The notes under the pieces are model-generated. The model did not search any database. It saw only the letters and a list, made by a program, of their open reading frames with translations, and had not been told where the DNA came from. A stretch of 64,000 bases of DNA from Pseudoalteromonas sp. XI10. Its GTDB lineage: Bacteria; Pseudomonadota; Gammaproteobacteria; Enterobacterales; Alteromonadaceae. The position numbers were made by a program, and so were the translations under genes. Below are positions 51,407 to 60,881 of this stretch, one piece after another (position 1 is the first letter of the stretch; every line of letters begins with the position of its first letter). The DNA lies in the NCBI RefSeq assembly GCF_001469895.1, contig NZ_LOPY01000037.1, forward strand, positions 1 to 64,000. Reading direction: 5' to 3'.

Positions 51407-54088
51407 ATGCGGTTAAAGCTGTATTTTAGCACTCTGCTGTTTGTGGTTTTATTAAGTGTTTCGGCTAATGCACAAGATACGTTTGTCTACACTGATGCTG
51501 TAGCTTATCAAAACCTTCATGATGTCGGTGAAGTGTTTACAGCAAATGATAATATGTTTCCGCAATCTGTGGCTGCGATTGATGCTTGGCGAGACAGCAA
51601 AAAACCACAATCTAGAATAAGCTCTGTCGGCGGTAGCTATTGGTTAATTGTTGAAATTGAAAATCTAAGTGATATCGAAGATTTAGTGCTCTACCCGTAT
51701 AACACCCTGGTTTCGAAAATAGAAAGCCGCATTTACGATATAACTGATCCAACAGCCCCGATACAGCACTTTGTAACCGGCGGGGTCGAGCCTAACCAAT
51801 TTGCTTTTCACTATGGTAATCGCTTATCTCTTGAAAAAGGTAAGCGCTACACGCTAATCACTTATTTTGAGAGTGACTACTTTTATACTCCCGCAAAGCT
51901 GGTGTTAACGCCATATCAAGATTATTTTCAGAACATAACCATCGAAAATGTGATCATGATGCTGTGCTTTGGGGTGGGCATTGCACTTGGTTTATATAAT
52001 TTATTAATTTACTTGGTTTCCCGTGATGTTACACACCTGTATTACGCATTATTTACTGCATCCTGGGTGTTTGCTTGGAGCCATTTTTTCCATATTTCTG
52101 ATCAGCTTTTTGGTTACTATAATCCCCATCTTCACTGGCTCGGCTTTGCCCTCACACCATTAACCAATATTCTGTTTTACAACAACTTACTTAAACTCAA
52201 AGAAACATTTCCGAAACTGGCGCAATTATCACTGACGGTGGGTGTGATCGCCACTTTAGGTATTCCGTTTTGTATTTTATGGCCAAGCTTTGGTTTTTAT
52301 TGGTCAACGTTAGTAACGGGTGTTGCTTTATGTTTAGGCTTATACATAGGTATTCGCTGTATGCTCATTGGCTTTAAGCCTGCACGCTATTTTGTGCTGG
52401 CTTACATTGCCATGATGCTACCAAATATGGTGGGTAATTTAACTAATTTAGGCTTGCTGCCTGCTACTTCCATTAATTTATATTTATTGGGGTTGATAGG
52501 CACAGCCATGGACGCCATGTTGCTGGCGTTTGCTGTGGCCGATAAGTTTAGGCTGCTTCACGATGACAACGTAGAGCTCAATAAAAACCTAGAAGAAAAA
52601 GTACATTTAAGAACCTTGGAGCTTGAAGAGCTTGCCTCTGAGCTTCGCGATGCGAATGAAGCTAAAAGCCGCTTTTTAGCGAATATCAGTCATGAAATTC
52701 GTACCCCAATGACATCAATCATTGGCTATGCAGATGGCATTATGCTCGGCGATATTAAGCCTCATGAGCGCAACCATGGCATTGGGGTTATTTTGCAAAA
52801 TAGCCGCCATGTTCTTGGATTAATAAACGATATACTCGATATGTCGAAGATTGAAGCCAACAAGCTAGAAATAGATTTAGTCGAAACAGACTTGTTTGCC
52901 ACGATTGCCAATATTGAGTCACTTATTGGCAAGCAAATCCGTGATAAGGGCTTAAAGTTCAGTGTTGACTATCAGTTCCCGTTGCCAGACTACCTAATTA
53001 CTGATCCGAGTCGTTTAAGGCAAATCTTATTAAACTTAACAACCAATGCCCTTAAGTTCACTCAAGTGGGGCGTATCACTTTAACGGTAAGCTGTTATAA
53101 CAATAAGTTGTCGATAAGCGTAAAAGACACCGGTATTGGCATGACAGATAAAGAGCAACAAGCCTTGTTTAGTGCCTTTTATCAAGCGGATTCAAGTATT
53201 TCTAGGCAATATGGTGGCACGGGTCTTGGCCTTAATATTTCAAAGAGCCTTGCGCAGAAATTGGATGGGGATATCAGTGTTAAAAGTAATGTCGGTTCTG
53301 GCAGTGAATTTATTCTAACTATGTCGGTGTACACCACAGACAACACTCGTTGGCTCAATGACATGAGCGAAGTGAAGCTTGTTGAAACCTCACCGTTTAG
53401 TAAGCTTGATGCACCAGAGAACTTAAAGGGCAGGGTATTACTTGCCGAAGACCACCCAGACAACCGACGTTTAATTGCGCGAATATTAGAGCGTATGGGG
53501 CTGACTGTGACCACCGTTGAAAATGGTAAAGACGCAGTGCAAGCAACCCTCGAAGATAGCTTTGATCTTATTTTACTCGATATTCAAATGCCGATTATGG
53601 ACGGTCAAGAAGCATTAAAAATGATGCAAGCAACGGGAGTGAGTGCGCCAATCATTGCACTGACAGCGAATACGATGAAGCATGAAATTGCCCGTTATAT
53701 GAAGCAAGGCTTCAATGATTTAATCGCCAAACCAATTGATAGAAACGCGTTTAGCCATAAAATTGCCAGTTACTTAGATTGCGATGAGTTAGCCGATATC
53801 AAGTTACCTGAAAAAGAATTTCAGGCGCTTAAAGATGACTACATAAAAGGTCTTGAAGAACAATATAGAGAAATGCGCGAGCAATACAAAAATATGGACA
53901 TTGATGGCTTAAGCAGAAACGTTCATATGCTTAAAGGCGCTGCGAACATGTTCGAATGTGAAACGCTTTATGTTAAAGCGGTTGCCGTTGATGCTGCGCT
54001 TAAAAAAGATACCGTCACGCTCGATACGCAGCTTATTGCCTCCTTATTTTGTGCCATGCAAGACGAGATAACCAAGGTAACGCATTGA
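51407..54088 (+). CDS. 7TMR-DISM hybrid histidine kinase with receiver and HPt domains
   Basis: An 893-residue hybrid kinase. A signal peptide (1-22) and a periplasmic 7TMR-DISM-type sensor (about 25-170) lead into seven membrane helices (about 180-385). A coiled coil (about 385-420), a HisKA domain with His429 (FLANISHEIRTPM), a HATPase domain, a receiver (about 672-785, phospho-acceptor Asp in LILLDIQMP) and an HPt domain with His in NVHMLKGAANMF follow. 7TMR-DISM domains are thought to bind carbohydrates or other small ligands. It has no partner regulator beside it and lies between the TonB receptor and icd. Confidence 0.92.
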   Translation: MRLKLYFSTLLFVVLLSVSANAQDTFVYTDAVAYQNLHDVGEVFTANDNMFPQSVAAIDAWRDSKKPQSRISSVGGSYWLIVEIENLSDIEDLVLYPYNTLVSKIESRIYDITDPTAPIQHFVTGGVEPNQFAFHYGNRLSLEKGKRYTLITYFESDYFYTPAKLVLTPYQDYFQNITIENVIMMLCFGVGIALGLYNLLIYLVSRDVTHLYYALFTASWVFAWSHFFHISDQLFGYYNPHLHWLGFALTPLTNILFYNNLLKLKETFPKLAQLSLTVGVIATLGIPFCILWPSFGFYWSTLVTGVALCLGLYIGIRCMLIGFKPARYFVLAYIAMMLPNMVGNLTNLGLLPATSINLYLLGLIGTAMDAMLLAFAVADKFRLLHDDNVELNKNLEEKVHLRTLELEELASELRDANEAKSRFLANISHEIRTPMTSIIGYADGIMLGDIKPHERNHGIGVILQNSRHVLGLINDILDMSKIEANKLEIDLVETDLFATIANIESLIGKQIRDKGLKFSVDYQFPLPDYLITDPSRLRQILLNLTTNALKFTQVGRITLTVSCYNNKLSISVKDTGIGMTDKEQQALFSAFYQADSSISRQYGGTGLGLNISKSLAQKLDGDISVKSNVGSGSEFILTMSVYTTDNTRWLNDMSEVKLVETSPFSKLDAPENLKGRVLLAEDHPDNRRLIARILERMGLTVTTVENGKDAVQATLEDSFDLILLDIQMPIMDGQEALKMMQATGVSAPIIALTANTMKHEIARYMKQGFNDLIAKPIDRNAFSHKIASYLDCDELADIKLPEKEFQALKDDYIKGLEEQYREMREQYKNMDIDGLSRNVHMLKGAANMFECETLYVKAVAVDAALKKDTVTLDTQLIASLFCAMQDEITKVTH

Positions 54089-54177
54089 TTGCTTGAATAG
54101 CGGCTATTTCTTTGTAAGCACAGACAAATTAGCTATTTCTTGATATTAATATTATTAAAACACCTTGCTGGGAAGGC

Positions 54178-55455
54178 ATGATGCAGTATCAACACATTTC
54201 AGTACCCTCGAATGGCGCGCAAATTACTATCGATAGTAAGGGTCAATGGCATATTCCTGATAACCCGGTTATTGCTTACATTGAAGGCGATGGTGTTGGT
54301 CAAGATATCAGCCCGGTGATGCGAGATATTGTTGATGCTGCAGTGAATCAGGCTTATCAAGGCGATAAACAAATACATTGGATGGAAGTGTTCAATGGCG
54401 AAAAAGCAGCTGCGCTTTACGATGGCGACTGGTTCCCGCAAGAAACCCTGCATGCGGTTAGGCAGTATAAAATTGCCATAAAAGGGCCGCTAACAACCCC
54501 CCTTGGCGGTGGTTTTCGCTCTTTAAATGTGGCTCTTCGTCATGAGATGGATTTATTTGTTAACATGCGGCCCATTCGCAGTTATCCGCATTTACCATCC
54601 CCCTTAAAAGAGCCTGAAAAAACTCAAATCACAGTAATACGCGACAGCTCTGAAGACGTTTACTCAGGCATTGAGTGGCAGGCTGGCAGTATCGATAACG
54701 AGCGTATGCTTGATTTTCTGTGTCAAGAAATGGGTGTCACCCGACTTCGCTTTGATAACCAATGCGGCATTGGCATAAAAAATAGCTCGAAAGAGGCAGC
54801 AGAGCGACTAATGCGTTACGCCCTAAACTTTGCCCTCAAAGAGCACAGTGAATCACTGACGGTGGTGCACAAAGGCAATGTACTTAAATTTACCGATGGC
54901 GCCTTTAAACGTTGGGCATTTGCCCTAGCTGAGCAAGAGTTTAACGCTATAGCGCATGAAAATGGTCGTTGGTTAGTGATCAAACGTGACGAGCAAGATG
55001 ATTTAATTATCAAGGAAGTCATTGCCGATAATATGCTACAACAAGCTCTGCTCACCCCAGAGCAATTTGATGTAGTGGTAACAACCAATCAAAACGGTGA
55101 TTACTTAGCTGATATGCTAACCGCACAAGTTGGTGGGGTAGGTATTATGCCTGCGGCAAACTTAAATAATGAAGTGGCCTTTTTTGAACCGACTCATGGC
55201 ACATTTAATCGCATTGCCGGGGAAGACAGTGCAAATCCAACAAGCAGTATTTTAAGTGCGGTTATGATGCTACGTTTTATGGGCTGGCACGAAGCGGCGA
55301 ATAAAATAGAAAAAGCCCTAGCGCAGACGCTTAGCGCAAATGAAATGACGTTTGATTTGGCTAACCTAGTAGCCGATGCGACGATGCTTAGTTGCAGTGA
55401 TTTTGCAACAAGCATCATCGCGCGAATAAGTAACTCAAATAATGAACCATATTAA
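54178..55455 (+). CDS. icd: Isocitrate dehydrogenase, E. coli Icd type
   Basis: Oxidative decarboxylation of isocitrate to 2-oxoglutarate. The 425 residues align closely with homodimeric E. coli Icd (416). Active-site residues are conserved: Ser115 (GGGFRSLN, the AceK target), Tyr162, Lys232, Asp284, Asp308 and Asp312. The residues that bind the NADP 2'-phosphate differ: E. coli Lys344, Tyr345, Val351, Tyr391 and Arg395 are here Arg345, Ile346, Ala352, Phe392 and Asn396. Ile and Ala are those of NAD-type enzymes, so coenzyme use may be altered. It is close to aceK at 57060. Confidence 0.93.
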   Translation: MMQYQHISVPSNGAQITIDSKGQWHIPDNPVIAYIEGDGVGQDISPVMRDIVDAAVNQAYQGDKQIHWMEVFNGEKAAALYDGDWFPQETLHAVRQYKIAIKGPLTTPLGGGFRSLNVALRHEMDLFVNMRPIRSYPHLPSPLKEPEKTQITVIRDSSEDVYSGIEWQAGSIDNERMLDFLCQEMGVTRLRFDNQCGIGIKNSSKEAAERLMRYALNFALKEHSESLTVVHKGNVLKFTDGAFKRWAFALAEQEFNAIAHENGRWLVIKRDEQDDLIIKEVIADNMLQQALLTPEQFDVVVTTNQNGDYLADMLTAQVGGVGIMPAANLNNEVAFFEPTHGTFNRIAGEDSANPTSSILSAVMMLRFMGWHEAANKIEKALAQTLSANEMTFDLANLVADATMLSCSDFATSIIARISNSNNEPY

Positions 55456-55901
55456 GCGGCATTGGCGCTTTTAACTGCGTAGACACATGGTTTACCTGTT
55501 AACTGTGCTGCACGTTGGTAAATGTGCTCTGCACCTGGTTCGTTGCTTGTCATGCCTGTTAATGTATCCATTAACGCAACCACTAAAATAGCTGGTACTT
55601 GGCAGCAGTATTCATCTAACACTGCAGTTGTTGTTTGTGCATCAACATGACAATGTGGGTGAGTACGTACTGTGCTATACGCTTTTAACAGTGTCTCTGC
55701 TTGTAAAACATCATCATCTTGATGTTTGGTTTTACGGCATTGGCAACCAAACTCATCAACCATTGTTGCCAGTGTTTGGTAAATCTCATCGCAGGCTAAA
55801 TTGCTTTTTTTACAAAGCTGCTGCTCGATGAATGAGTGTAATTGACCATTGATGTAAAGGCCGTCCTGTTGAGTGAATTGCGCTGAAGTTTCCATAATCA
55901 T
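55452..55901 (-). CDS. Cys- and His-rich protein of unknown function
   Basis: A 149-residue soluble protein without a signal peptide and with 8 to 9 Cys residues (CQC, CC and others), suggesting metal binding or redox function. Nothing more can be recognised. It is convergent with icd and overlaps its stop codon by three to four bases, so the two stop codons are shared. ATG 55901 and ATG 55895 are both possible starts. It lies downstream of the LysR gene on the same strand, at 105 bp. Confidence 0.6.
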   Translation of the reverse strand: MIMETSAQFTQQDGLYINGQLHSFIEQQLCKKSNLACDEIYQTLATMVDEFGCQCRKTKHQDDDVLQAETLLKAYSTVRTHPHCHVDAQTTTAVLDEYCCQVPAILVVALMDTLTGMTSNEPGAEHIYQRAAQLTGKPCVYAVKSANAA

Positions 55902-56006
55902 TTTCTCTTTGTTTATGTGCTTAACTTCACTCTAGCCCTTCACTCATTATTAATGAAATTGTTGTTTTCAATAACTGATATTGATTTTATCAATATTATG
56001 CAGTTT

Positions 56007-56954
56007 TTAACGATCAGCCACGGTGCTGGCAAATGCAAGTAGCTCTCTACGCAGCCACTGATGCGGGTTTGCGTGATGTAGCAAAGGGCTCCATAACATT
56101 TTTATTTCAATAGGAACTATTTGAAATGGCACTGGACTGATTACCAAATCAGTGTGTTTTGCGAGTAACATGGCTTGGCGACGGGGTAATGTGGCTATGA
56201 GTTGAGGTGATTGGCAAAGTAGGCTCGCCACCATGTAATGGCGAGTGAATACGCGAATGTTGCGGGTTTGTTCTAGTTGCCATAATGCCTCATCGACCCA
56301 GCCTAGTTTTTGGCTTCCTGATTTATTTGTTACTGCCGCTTCTACGCCCCAACCAGCCCGATTCACCCAAATGTGTTCTTGAGCAAGGTAGCCTTCAAGG
56401 TTTTGCTGTTGTAAGTAAGGGTTGTCTGGGTGTGTTAAGCAGCAGTAATTGTCGCGCCACACACTGGCTTGGTGAAATGACCGGGGCAGACCGTTAAAGC
56501 GATTAATGGCAAGGTCGATGGTGCCTTTTTCCATATCTTGAAGGTTAACATCGCTTGGGCTCAAAATATCAAAATTAAGCCCCGGGTTTTTTGCTAGCTG
56601 CTGGGTGATAAACGGCGCAATAAGGGTTGATTCAAGGTAGTCGTTTGCCATGATCCGAAACGTAATATTGGCTGTGCTCGGGTCGAATACCTCACTTGGC
56701 TGAGTAATTTCCTCAGCCATTTTTAACAGTGATTCTATTTCAGGTTTAAGGCTGAGCGCTTTTGCCGTTGGCGTCATTGTGCCAGCGGCTCTCACTAATA
56801 ATGGATCATCAAACAAATCTCGTAAACGCTTTAGGGCATTACTCATTGCAGGTTGAGTCAAAGCTAGTTTATTAGCGGCTTTAGACACACTTTGTTCATC
56901 AATGAGGACATTTAAATACACTAATAGGTTGAGGTCGACGTGCCTAATATTCAT
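56007..56954 (-). CDS. LysR-type transcriptional regulator
   Basis: A 315-residue regulator with the N-terminal winged helix-turn-helix (HVDLNLLVYLNVLIDEQSVSKAANKLALTQPAMSNALKRL, written here in part) and a C-terminal effector-binding domain. The effector is unknown. It is divergent from aceK over 105 bp, the classical LysR arrangement, so autoregulation and control of aceK are likely. Similar regulators are named NahR/NodD-like by the start of the effector domain. Confidence 0.9.
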   Translation of the reverse strand: MNIRHVDLNLLVYLNVLIDEQSVSKAANKLALTQPAMSNALKRLRDLFDDPLLVRAAGTMTPTAKALSLKPEIESLLKMAEEITQPSEVFDPSTANITFRIMANDYLESTLIAPFITQQLAKNPGLNFDILSPSDVNLQDMEKGTIDLAINRFNGLPRSFHQASVWRDNYCCLTHPDNPYLQQQNLEGYLAQEHIWVNRAGWGVEAAVTNKSGSQKLGWVDEALWQLEQTRNIRVFTRHYMVASLLCQSPQLIATLPRRQAMLLAKHTDLVISPVPFQIVPIEIKMLWSPLLHHANPHQWLRRELLAFASTVADR

Positions 56955-57059
56955 TTGATCAATCTTATTTATTATCTTTATTAATTACCTAAATTAAAGC
57001 GCGCTTGCTATTGTGTGTAAACAAGGCGACTAAAATAATCAGCATAAGCGATAAAAATA

Positions 57060-58889
57060 ATGCCACAGCAGAGTTCACATTTGGTTGTTAAATCACACCG
57101 CGAACAATTAAATCAGGTCGTAGCGACTAAGCTTGCCCGTGCGGTGTATGCTGGCTTTGAGGCTATGTTTGCAGAGTTTTTAAATATTACCCTCGGTGCA
57201 CAAAGTCGTTTTGAACAGCGCCAGTGGCATCAAGTTCAAGGGGCTATGAAGTCGCGATTACAAGTTTACGAAGGGCAAGTAAAAAAAGTAAGCCAAGCGG
57301 TAAAAATTATTGCTTATAGCGAAGTAGACGACCCAGCGCTTTGGCTATTAGCCAAACAAATATACGCAGAAATGGTGCAAAGCCACGAAAACCAGCCCAT
57401 TGCTCATACGTTTTTTAACTCAACCTTCGGTGCAATTTGGGACTCACGAAAAATCCGCAATGTGCACTTGTTTGTACTAAAAGCACGTTATCAACTGGGG
57501 CCAAGACCCTTTGATTCACTAGTAAGCCGTATTTCCCTGCAAAATGGCTTTGAAAGTGCGATTAGTAGCTTGATCAAGCGCCATGTGTTTCGCTCACAAT
57601 ACGCTAACTTTGCTGATGATGTGGCCATGTTACAGCGCACTTTGATTGCTGGAGCGAAACAACAGTGCCCACAAGTTTATGAGCTGCTTGCACTCAACGA
57701 CGGTTATATTGAATACGCTAATTCATTGTTTTTCAGAAATAAAGCGTGCTACATCATAGGCCGCTGTATTGCTAAAAATGGCGATAACATGCCATTTGCT
57801 ATTGCGCTATTAAACAGTGAAAAAGGTCTTCACATTGATGCTGTGATGATGGGAGCTGATCAACTCAGCTTGTTGTTTGGCTTTGCGCGTACTTATTTTA
57901 TGGTCGACACTGACCAACCCGCCCGTTACGTAGATTACCTCAGTGTTTTAATGCCTCATAAGCAACGTTTTGAGCTGTTTAATGCCATAGGCTTTATCAA
58001 ACACGCGAAAACCGAGTTTTATCGTTATAAAGTTGATACCACCCGTAATAGCCCCGTTGACGATAAATACACACTTGCGCCGGGTACGCCGGGCATGGTG
58101 ATGCTGGTATTTACCACCCCAGGCTCAGATTATGTGTACAAGGTAATAAAGGATAAATTTAGTGCGCCAAAAACGGCCACCAAACAACAAGTAATGGCTA
58201 AGTACGACTTTGTTAAACAAGCCGACCGAGTAGGACGGCTAGTTGATACCCACGAATTTCGTTATTTAGCGTTTGATTTAAGCCGATTTAGTGATGAGCT
58301 TATACAAATAATGCAGCAGCAAATTGGCGATAGCTTAGTGATCTCGGGTAATGCACTTATTTTGCGCCATGTTTATGTAGAGCGCAAAATGACGCCGCTT
58401 AATTTGTATATCAACGACTGTGATGAGCGAAAACTGCAGCAAGTAATGGTTGATTACGGTAAAGCGATAAAAGAGCTTGCGGGGGCTAATATTTTCCCCG
58501 GTGATATGCTGATGAAAAACTTTGGTGTAACTCGCTGGGGAAGAGTGGTGTTCTACGACTATGATGAAATTTGTCCGATGACAGAGTGTCAATTTAGAGA
58601 GCTGCCAAAAACCGATGACTCATTAGATGAGCTAAGCAGCGAAAGCTACTTTGATATCGCCGAAAACGACGTATTTCCGAGCCAGTTTAAAGTATTTTTT
58701 AGCGCTAATAAGCGAGCGTTTGAGCATTTCAATGCTGCACATCAAGATATTTTCACTGCCACGATGTGGCAGCAATTACAAGCTGCGATAAACGATGGGC
58801 AATTGCTTGATGTTTATCCTTATAAGCAGTCCTGGCGCTTTTCGTCGATAAGAGCTCAAATGAAAAAATCTCAACCTATAACAGTTTAA
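57060..58889 (+). CDS. aceK: Isocitrate dehydrogenase kinase/phosphatase
   Basis: AceK phosphorylates and dephosphorylates Icd and so steers isocitrate to the glyoxylate shunt. The 609 residues (E. coli 578) show the regulatory N-terminal part and the kinase core: the ATP loop GMVMLVFTTPGSDYVYKVIKDKF (shown in part) with its Lys, FPGDMLMKNFGVTRWGRVVFYDYDE with the catalytic Asp and Asn residues. It is not in an aceBA operon here; its substrate icd is 1.6 kb upstream. It is transcribed divergently from the LysR gene. Confidence 0.95.
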   Translation: MPQQSSHLVVKSHREQLNQVVATKLARAVYAGFEAMFAEFLNITLGAQSRFEQRQWHQVQGAMKSRLQVYEGQVKKVSQAVKIIAYSEVDDPALWLLAKQIYAEMVQSHENQPIAHTFFNSTFGAIWDSRKIRNVHLFVLKARYQLGPRPFDSLVSRISLQNGFESAISSLIKRHVFRSQYANFADDVAMLQRTLIAGAKQQCPQVYELLALNDGYIEYANSLFFRNKACYIIGRCIAKNGDNMPFAIALLNSEKGLHIDAVMMGADQLSLLFGFARTYFMVDTDQPARYVDYLSVLMPHKQRFELFNAIGFIKHAKTEFYRYKVDTTRNSPVDDKYTLAPGTPGMVMLVFTTPGSDYVYKVIKDKFSAPKTATKQQVMAKYDFVKQADRVGRLVDTHEFRYLAFDLSRFSDELIQIMQQQIGDSLVISGNALILRHVYVERKMTPLNLYINDCDERKLQQVMVDYGKAIKELAGANIFPGDMLMKNFGVTRWGRVVFYDYDEICPMTECQFRELPKTDDSLDELSSESYFDIAENDVFPSQFKVFFSANKRAFEHFNAAHQDIFTATMWQQLQAAINDGQLLDVYPYKQSWRFSSIRAQMKKSQPITV

Positions 58890-58941
58890 TAGGAACATAG
58901 TGTTAGCGTATGCTATTGAAAAAATTGCTAAGGAACGCACT

Positions 58942-59334
58942 ATGAAAAACACACTGTTATTATCGAGTTTATTTATTTCGTCTATGGTAAGCGCCAATCC
59001 GTTATTAGGTAGCTGGCAATTTGTTGAAGGCAAATATGCAACCAATGACGGCTATGTGACGGCAAAAGCGCCAGAAATAACCTCTGTTAAACTGATTACA
59101 CCCAGTCATTTTAGCTATATCACCCAAAAGCAAGGCAACTTTCATTATGCAGGTGGCGGCAAATATGTTTTGCAAGACCAGCAATTTATCGAAACTTTTT
59201 CCTATGGTAATGTACCTTCACTACTTGGTAAGACCATGGCATTTGATTACAAAATAGAAGGTGACTTGTGGCACCACACCTTGTATGAAAATGGCAAATT
59301 AGTCGAAGCTGAGATCTGGCAACGAATTAAATAG
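58942..59334 (+). CDS. Lipocalin-like secreted protein
   Basis: The start is ATG 58942, with AAGGA eight bases upstream (frame open to 58900). The 130-residue product has a signal peptide (about 1-18, SMVSA) and a mature chain beginning NPLLGSWQFVEGKY, the G-x-W of lipocalins, with alternating strands (HFSYITQKQGNFHYAGGGKYVL) and ending EAEIWQRIK. Lipocalin-like DUF proteins bind small hydrophobic compounds. It ends eight bases before the next gene, so they are probably co-transcribed. Confidence 0.7.
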   Translation: MKNTLLLSSLFISSMVSANPLLGSWQFVEGKYATNDGYVTAKAPEITSVKLITPSHFSYITQKQGNFHYAGGGKYVLQDQQFIETFSYGNVPSLLGKTMAFDYKIEGDLWHHTLYENGKLVEAEIWQRIK

Positions 59335-59342
59335 AAGGTGAT

Positions 59343-60305
59343 ATGCGTTATATTAAGCACGAAGACTCACAGTTACATTTTGCGCAAACAGATAAACCTG
59401 CCCTAAAAGATAACGAAGTTCTTATTGCTGTTGCAGCAATCGGCGTTAATCGGGCAGATTGTTTACAGCGACAAGGTAAATACCCAGCCCCAAAAGGTGA
59501 CAGTGAAATTCTAGGGTTAGAATGCGCCGGTACCATTGTTGAGCAAGGTAGTGCAGTATCGGGAGATTGGCTTAATAAACGCGTTTTTGCCTTGTGTGCG
59601 GGCGGTGCTTACAGTGAGTATGTTGCCGTTGATGCTGCGCAAGTAATGCTGTTACCAGATGAAATGACAATGGCCCAAGGCGCTGCTATCAGTGAAGTAT
59701 ACTTAACGGCTTTCTCTGCCTTATTTCAATTTGGTCAGCTCAAAGCGGGGCAAACGGCACTGATCCATGCGGGAGCTAGTGGTGTCGGAGGGGCGGCAAT
59801 TCAAATGGCAAAACGCGCAGGCGCTCAAGTGGTGATCACTGCAGGTAGTGATGAAAAGTGTGAGCATGCCAAACAGCTTGGTGCGGACCACACCATTAAT
59901 TATAAAACCACTGATTTTGTAGAGTACTTCAAAGCCAATAATTTACAGGCTAATACCATTGTTGATCCTGTCTCAGGAAGCTATTTAAATAAAAATGCTG
60001 CCGTTGCAGCAATGGATTGCCAAATTGTGATGTTAGCCTTTTTAGATGCTCGCTTTGCTGAGGTTGACTTTGCAAGGCTGCTTAGTAAGCGCATATCATT
60101 TCACGCATCAACTTTGCGTAATCGTTCAATTGAATTTAAACGTGATTTAAAAGAGCAGTTTATTTCGCGCTTTTATGATGACTTGGCCAACGGGCTGTTC
60201 GATTGCAATATCTATAAAACCTTAAATTGGCAAGAAGCGAATGAGGCTCACCGTATATTAGATAACAACGAAAACTCGGGAAAAGTGGTGATGTTAGTTG
60301 AATAA
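59343..60305 (+). CDS. NAD(P)H:quinone oxidoreductase (PIG3/zeta-crystallin type)
   Basis: A 320-residue medium-chain dehydrogenase/reductase without zinc. The N-terminal GroES-like domain has IAVAAIGVNRADCLQRQGKYP, and the Rossmann domain has HAGASGVGGAAIQMAKRAGA. This fits PIG3-type quinone reductases, which reduce quinones with NADPH. It may help in redox stress defence. Its place after a lipocalin-like gene and before DUF2999 gives no specific clue. Confidence 0.9.
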   Translation: MRYIKHEDSQLHFAQTDKPALKDNEVLIAVAAIGVNRADCLQRQGKYPAPKGDSEILGLECAGTIVEQGSAVSGDWLNKRVFALCAGGAYSEYVAVDAAQVMLLPDEMTMAQGAAISEVYLTAFSALFQFGQLKAGQTALIHAGASGVGGAAIQMAKRAGAQVVITAGSDEKCEHAKQLGADHTINYKTTDFVEYFKANNLQANTIVDPVSGSYLNKNAAVAAMDCQIVMLAFLDARFAEVDFARLLSKRISFHASTLRNRSIEFKRDLKEQFISRFYDDLANGLFDCNIYKTLNWQEANEAHRILDNNENSGKVVMLVE

Positions 60306-60358
60306 CATCAATTTGCCCATATTATTGGTTTTATTAGTAGTTAAAAGTAAAGGTTAAT

Positions 60359-60619
60359 ATGAACCCTATTATTGCAATGCTCAAAGAGCACAATGTAAGT
60401 GACGAGAAAGTGCGTGAGCTGTTTCAAGCGTTTATGGAAAACCCAATGATGGCAATGGGTCTGGTCCAACAGTTAGGTATCCCACCAGAAAAGCTTCAAC
60501 AATTGATGGCATTAGTGATGACGCAGCCACACCTTATTAAAGAAGCGGCTGAATCAGTGGGTATCAGTGATGATGAAGTTGAGCAAGCCAAAGCGCAGTT
60601 CAAAAATCAGCAGTCATAA
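60359..60619 (+). CDS. DUF2999 family protein
   Basis: An 86-residue helical acidic protein that matches DUF2999 (MNPIIAMLKEHNVSDEKVRELFQ, shown in part, then QQLGIPPEKLQQLM and GISDDEVEQAKAQFK). The family is found in Vibrio, Shewanella and relatives; function unknown. It is followed by a bidirectional terminator. Confidence 0.88.
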   Translation: MNPIIAMLKEHNVSDEKVRELFQAFMENPMMAMGLVQQLGIPPEKLQQLMALVMTQPHLIKEAAESVGISDDEVEQAKAQFKNQQS

Positions 60620-60641
60620 AATTAAATAATACGAATTTAAT

Positions 60642-60669
60642 AAAGGTTAGCTATTTGGCTAACCTTTTT
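60642..60669. terminator. Bidirectional terminator
   Basis: AAAGGTTAGC (60642-60651), loop TATTTG and GCTAACCTTT (60658-60667). T-runs are present on both strands, serving DUF2999 and the convergent XRE gene. Confidence 0.88.
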
Positions 60670-60674
60670 GTTTA

Positions 60675-60881
60675 TTACTGATACGAAAACACGTCGTCTA
60701 GTTTCTTATCAAACAGTTGAGCAATCTTAAAAGCCACTTCGAGCGACGGAGAATACTTACCTTTTTCAATCGCTACTATGGTTTGTCTTGAAACCCCAAC
60801 AGCCTCTGCCAATGCTTGCTGAGTCATTTCATTGTGATGAAATCGAAGTTCCCGAATAGTATTACTGAGCTGTTTTGTCAT
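60675..60881 (-). CDS. XRE-family helix-turn-helix regulator
   Basis: A 68-residue protein that is almost only a Cro/C1-type helix-turn-helix: IRELRFHHNEMTQQALAEAVGVSRQTIVAIEKGKYSPSL contains helices 1 to 4 (written in part), ending LFDKKLDDVFSYQ. Small XRE proteins of this type are commonly paired with a membrane protein gene such as the one before it, to which the start codon is adjacent. It probably regulates its own operon. Confidence 0.9.
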   Translation of the reverse strand: MTKQLSNTIRELRFHHNEMTQQALAEAVGVSRQTIVAIEKGKYSPSLEVAFKIAQLFDKKLDDVFSYQ

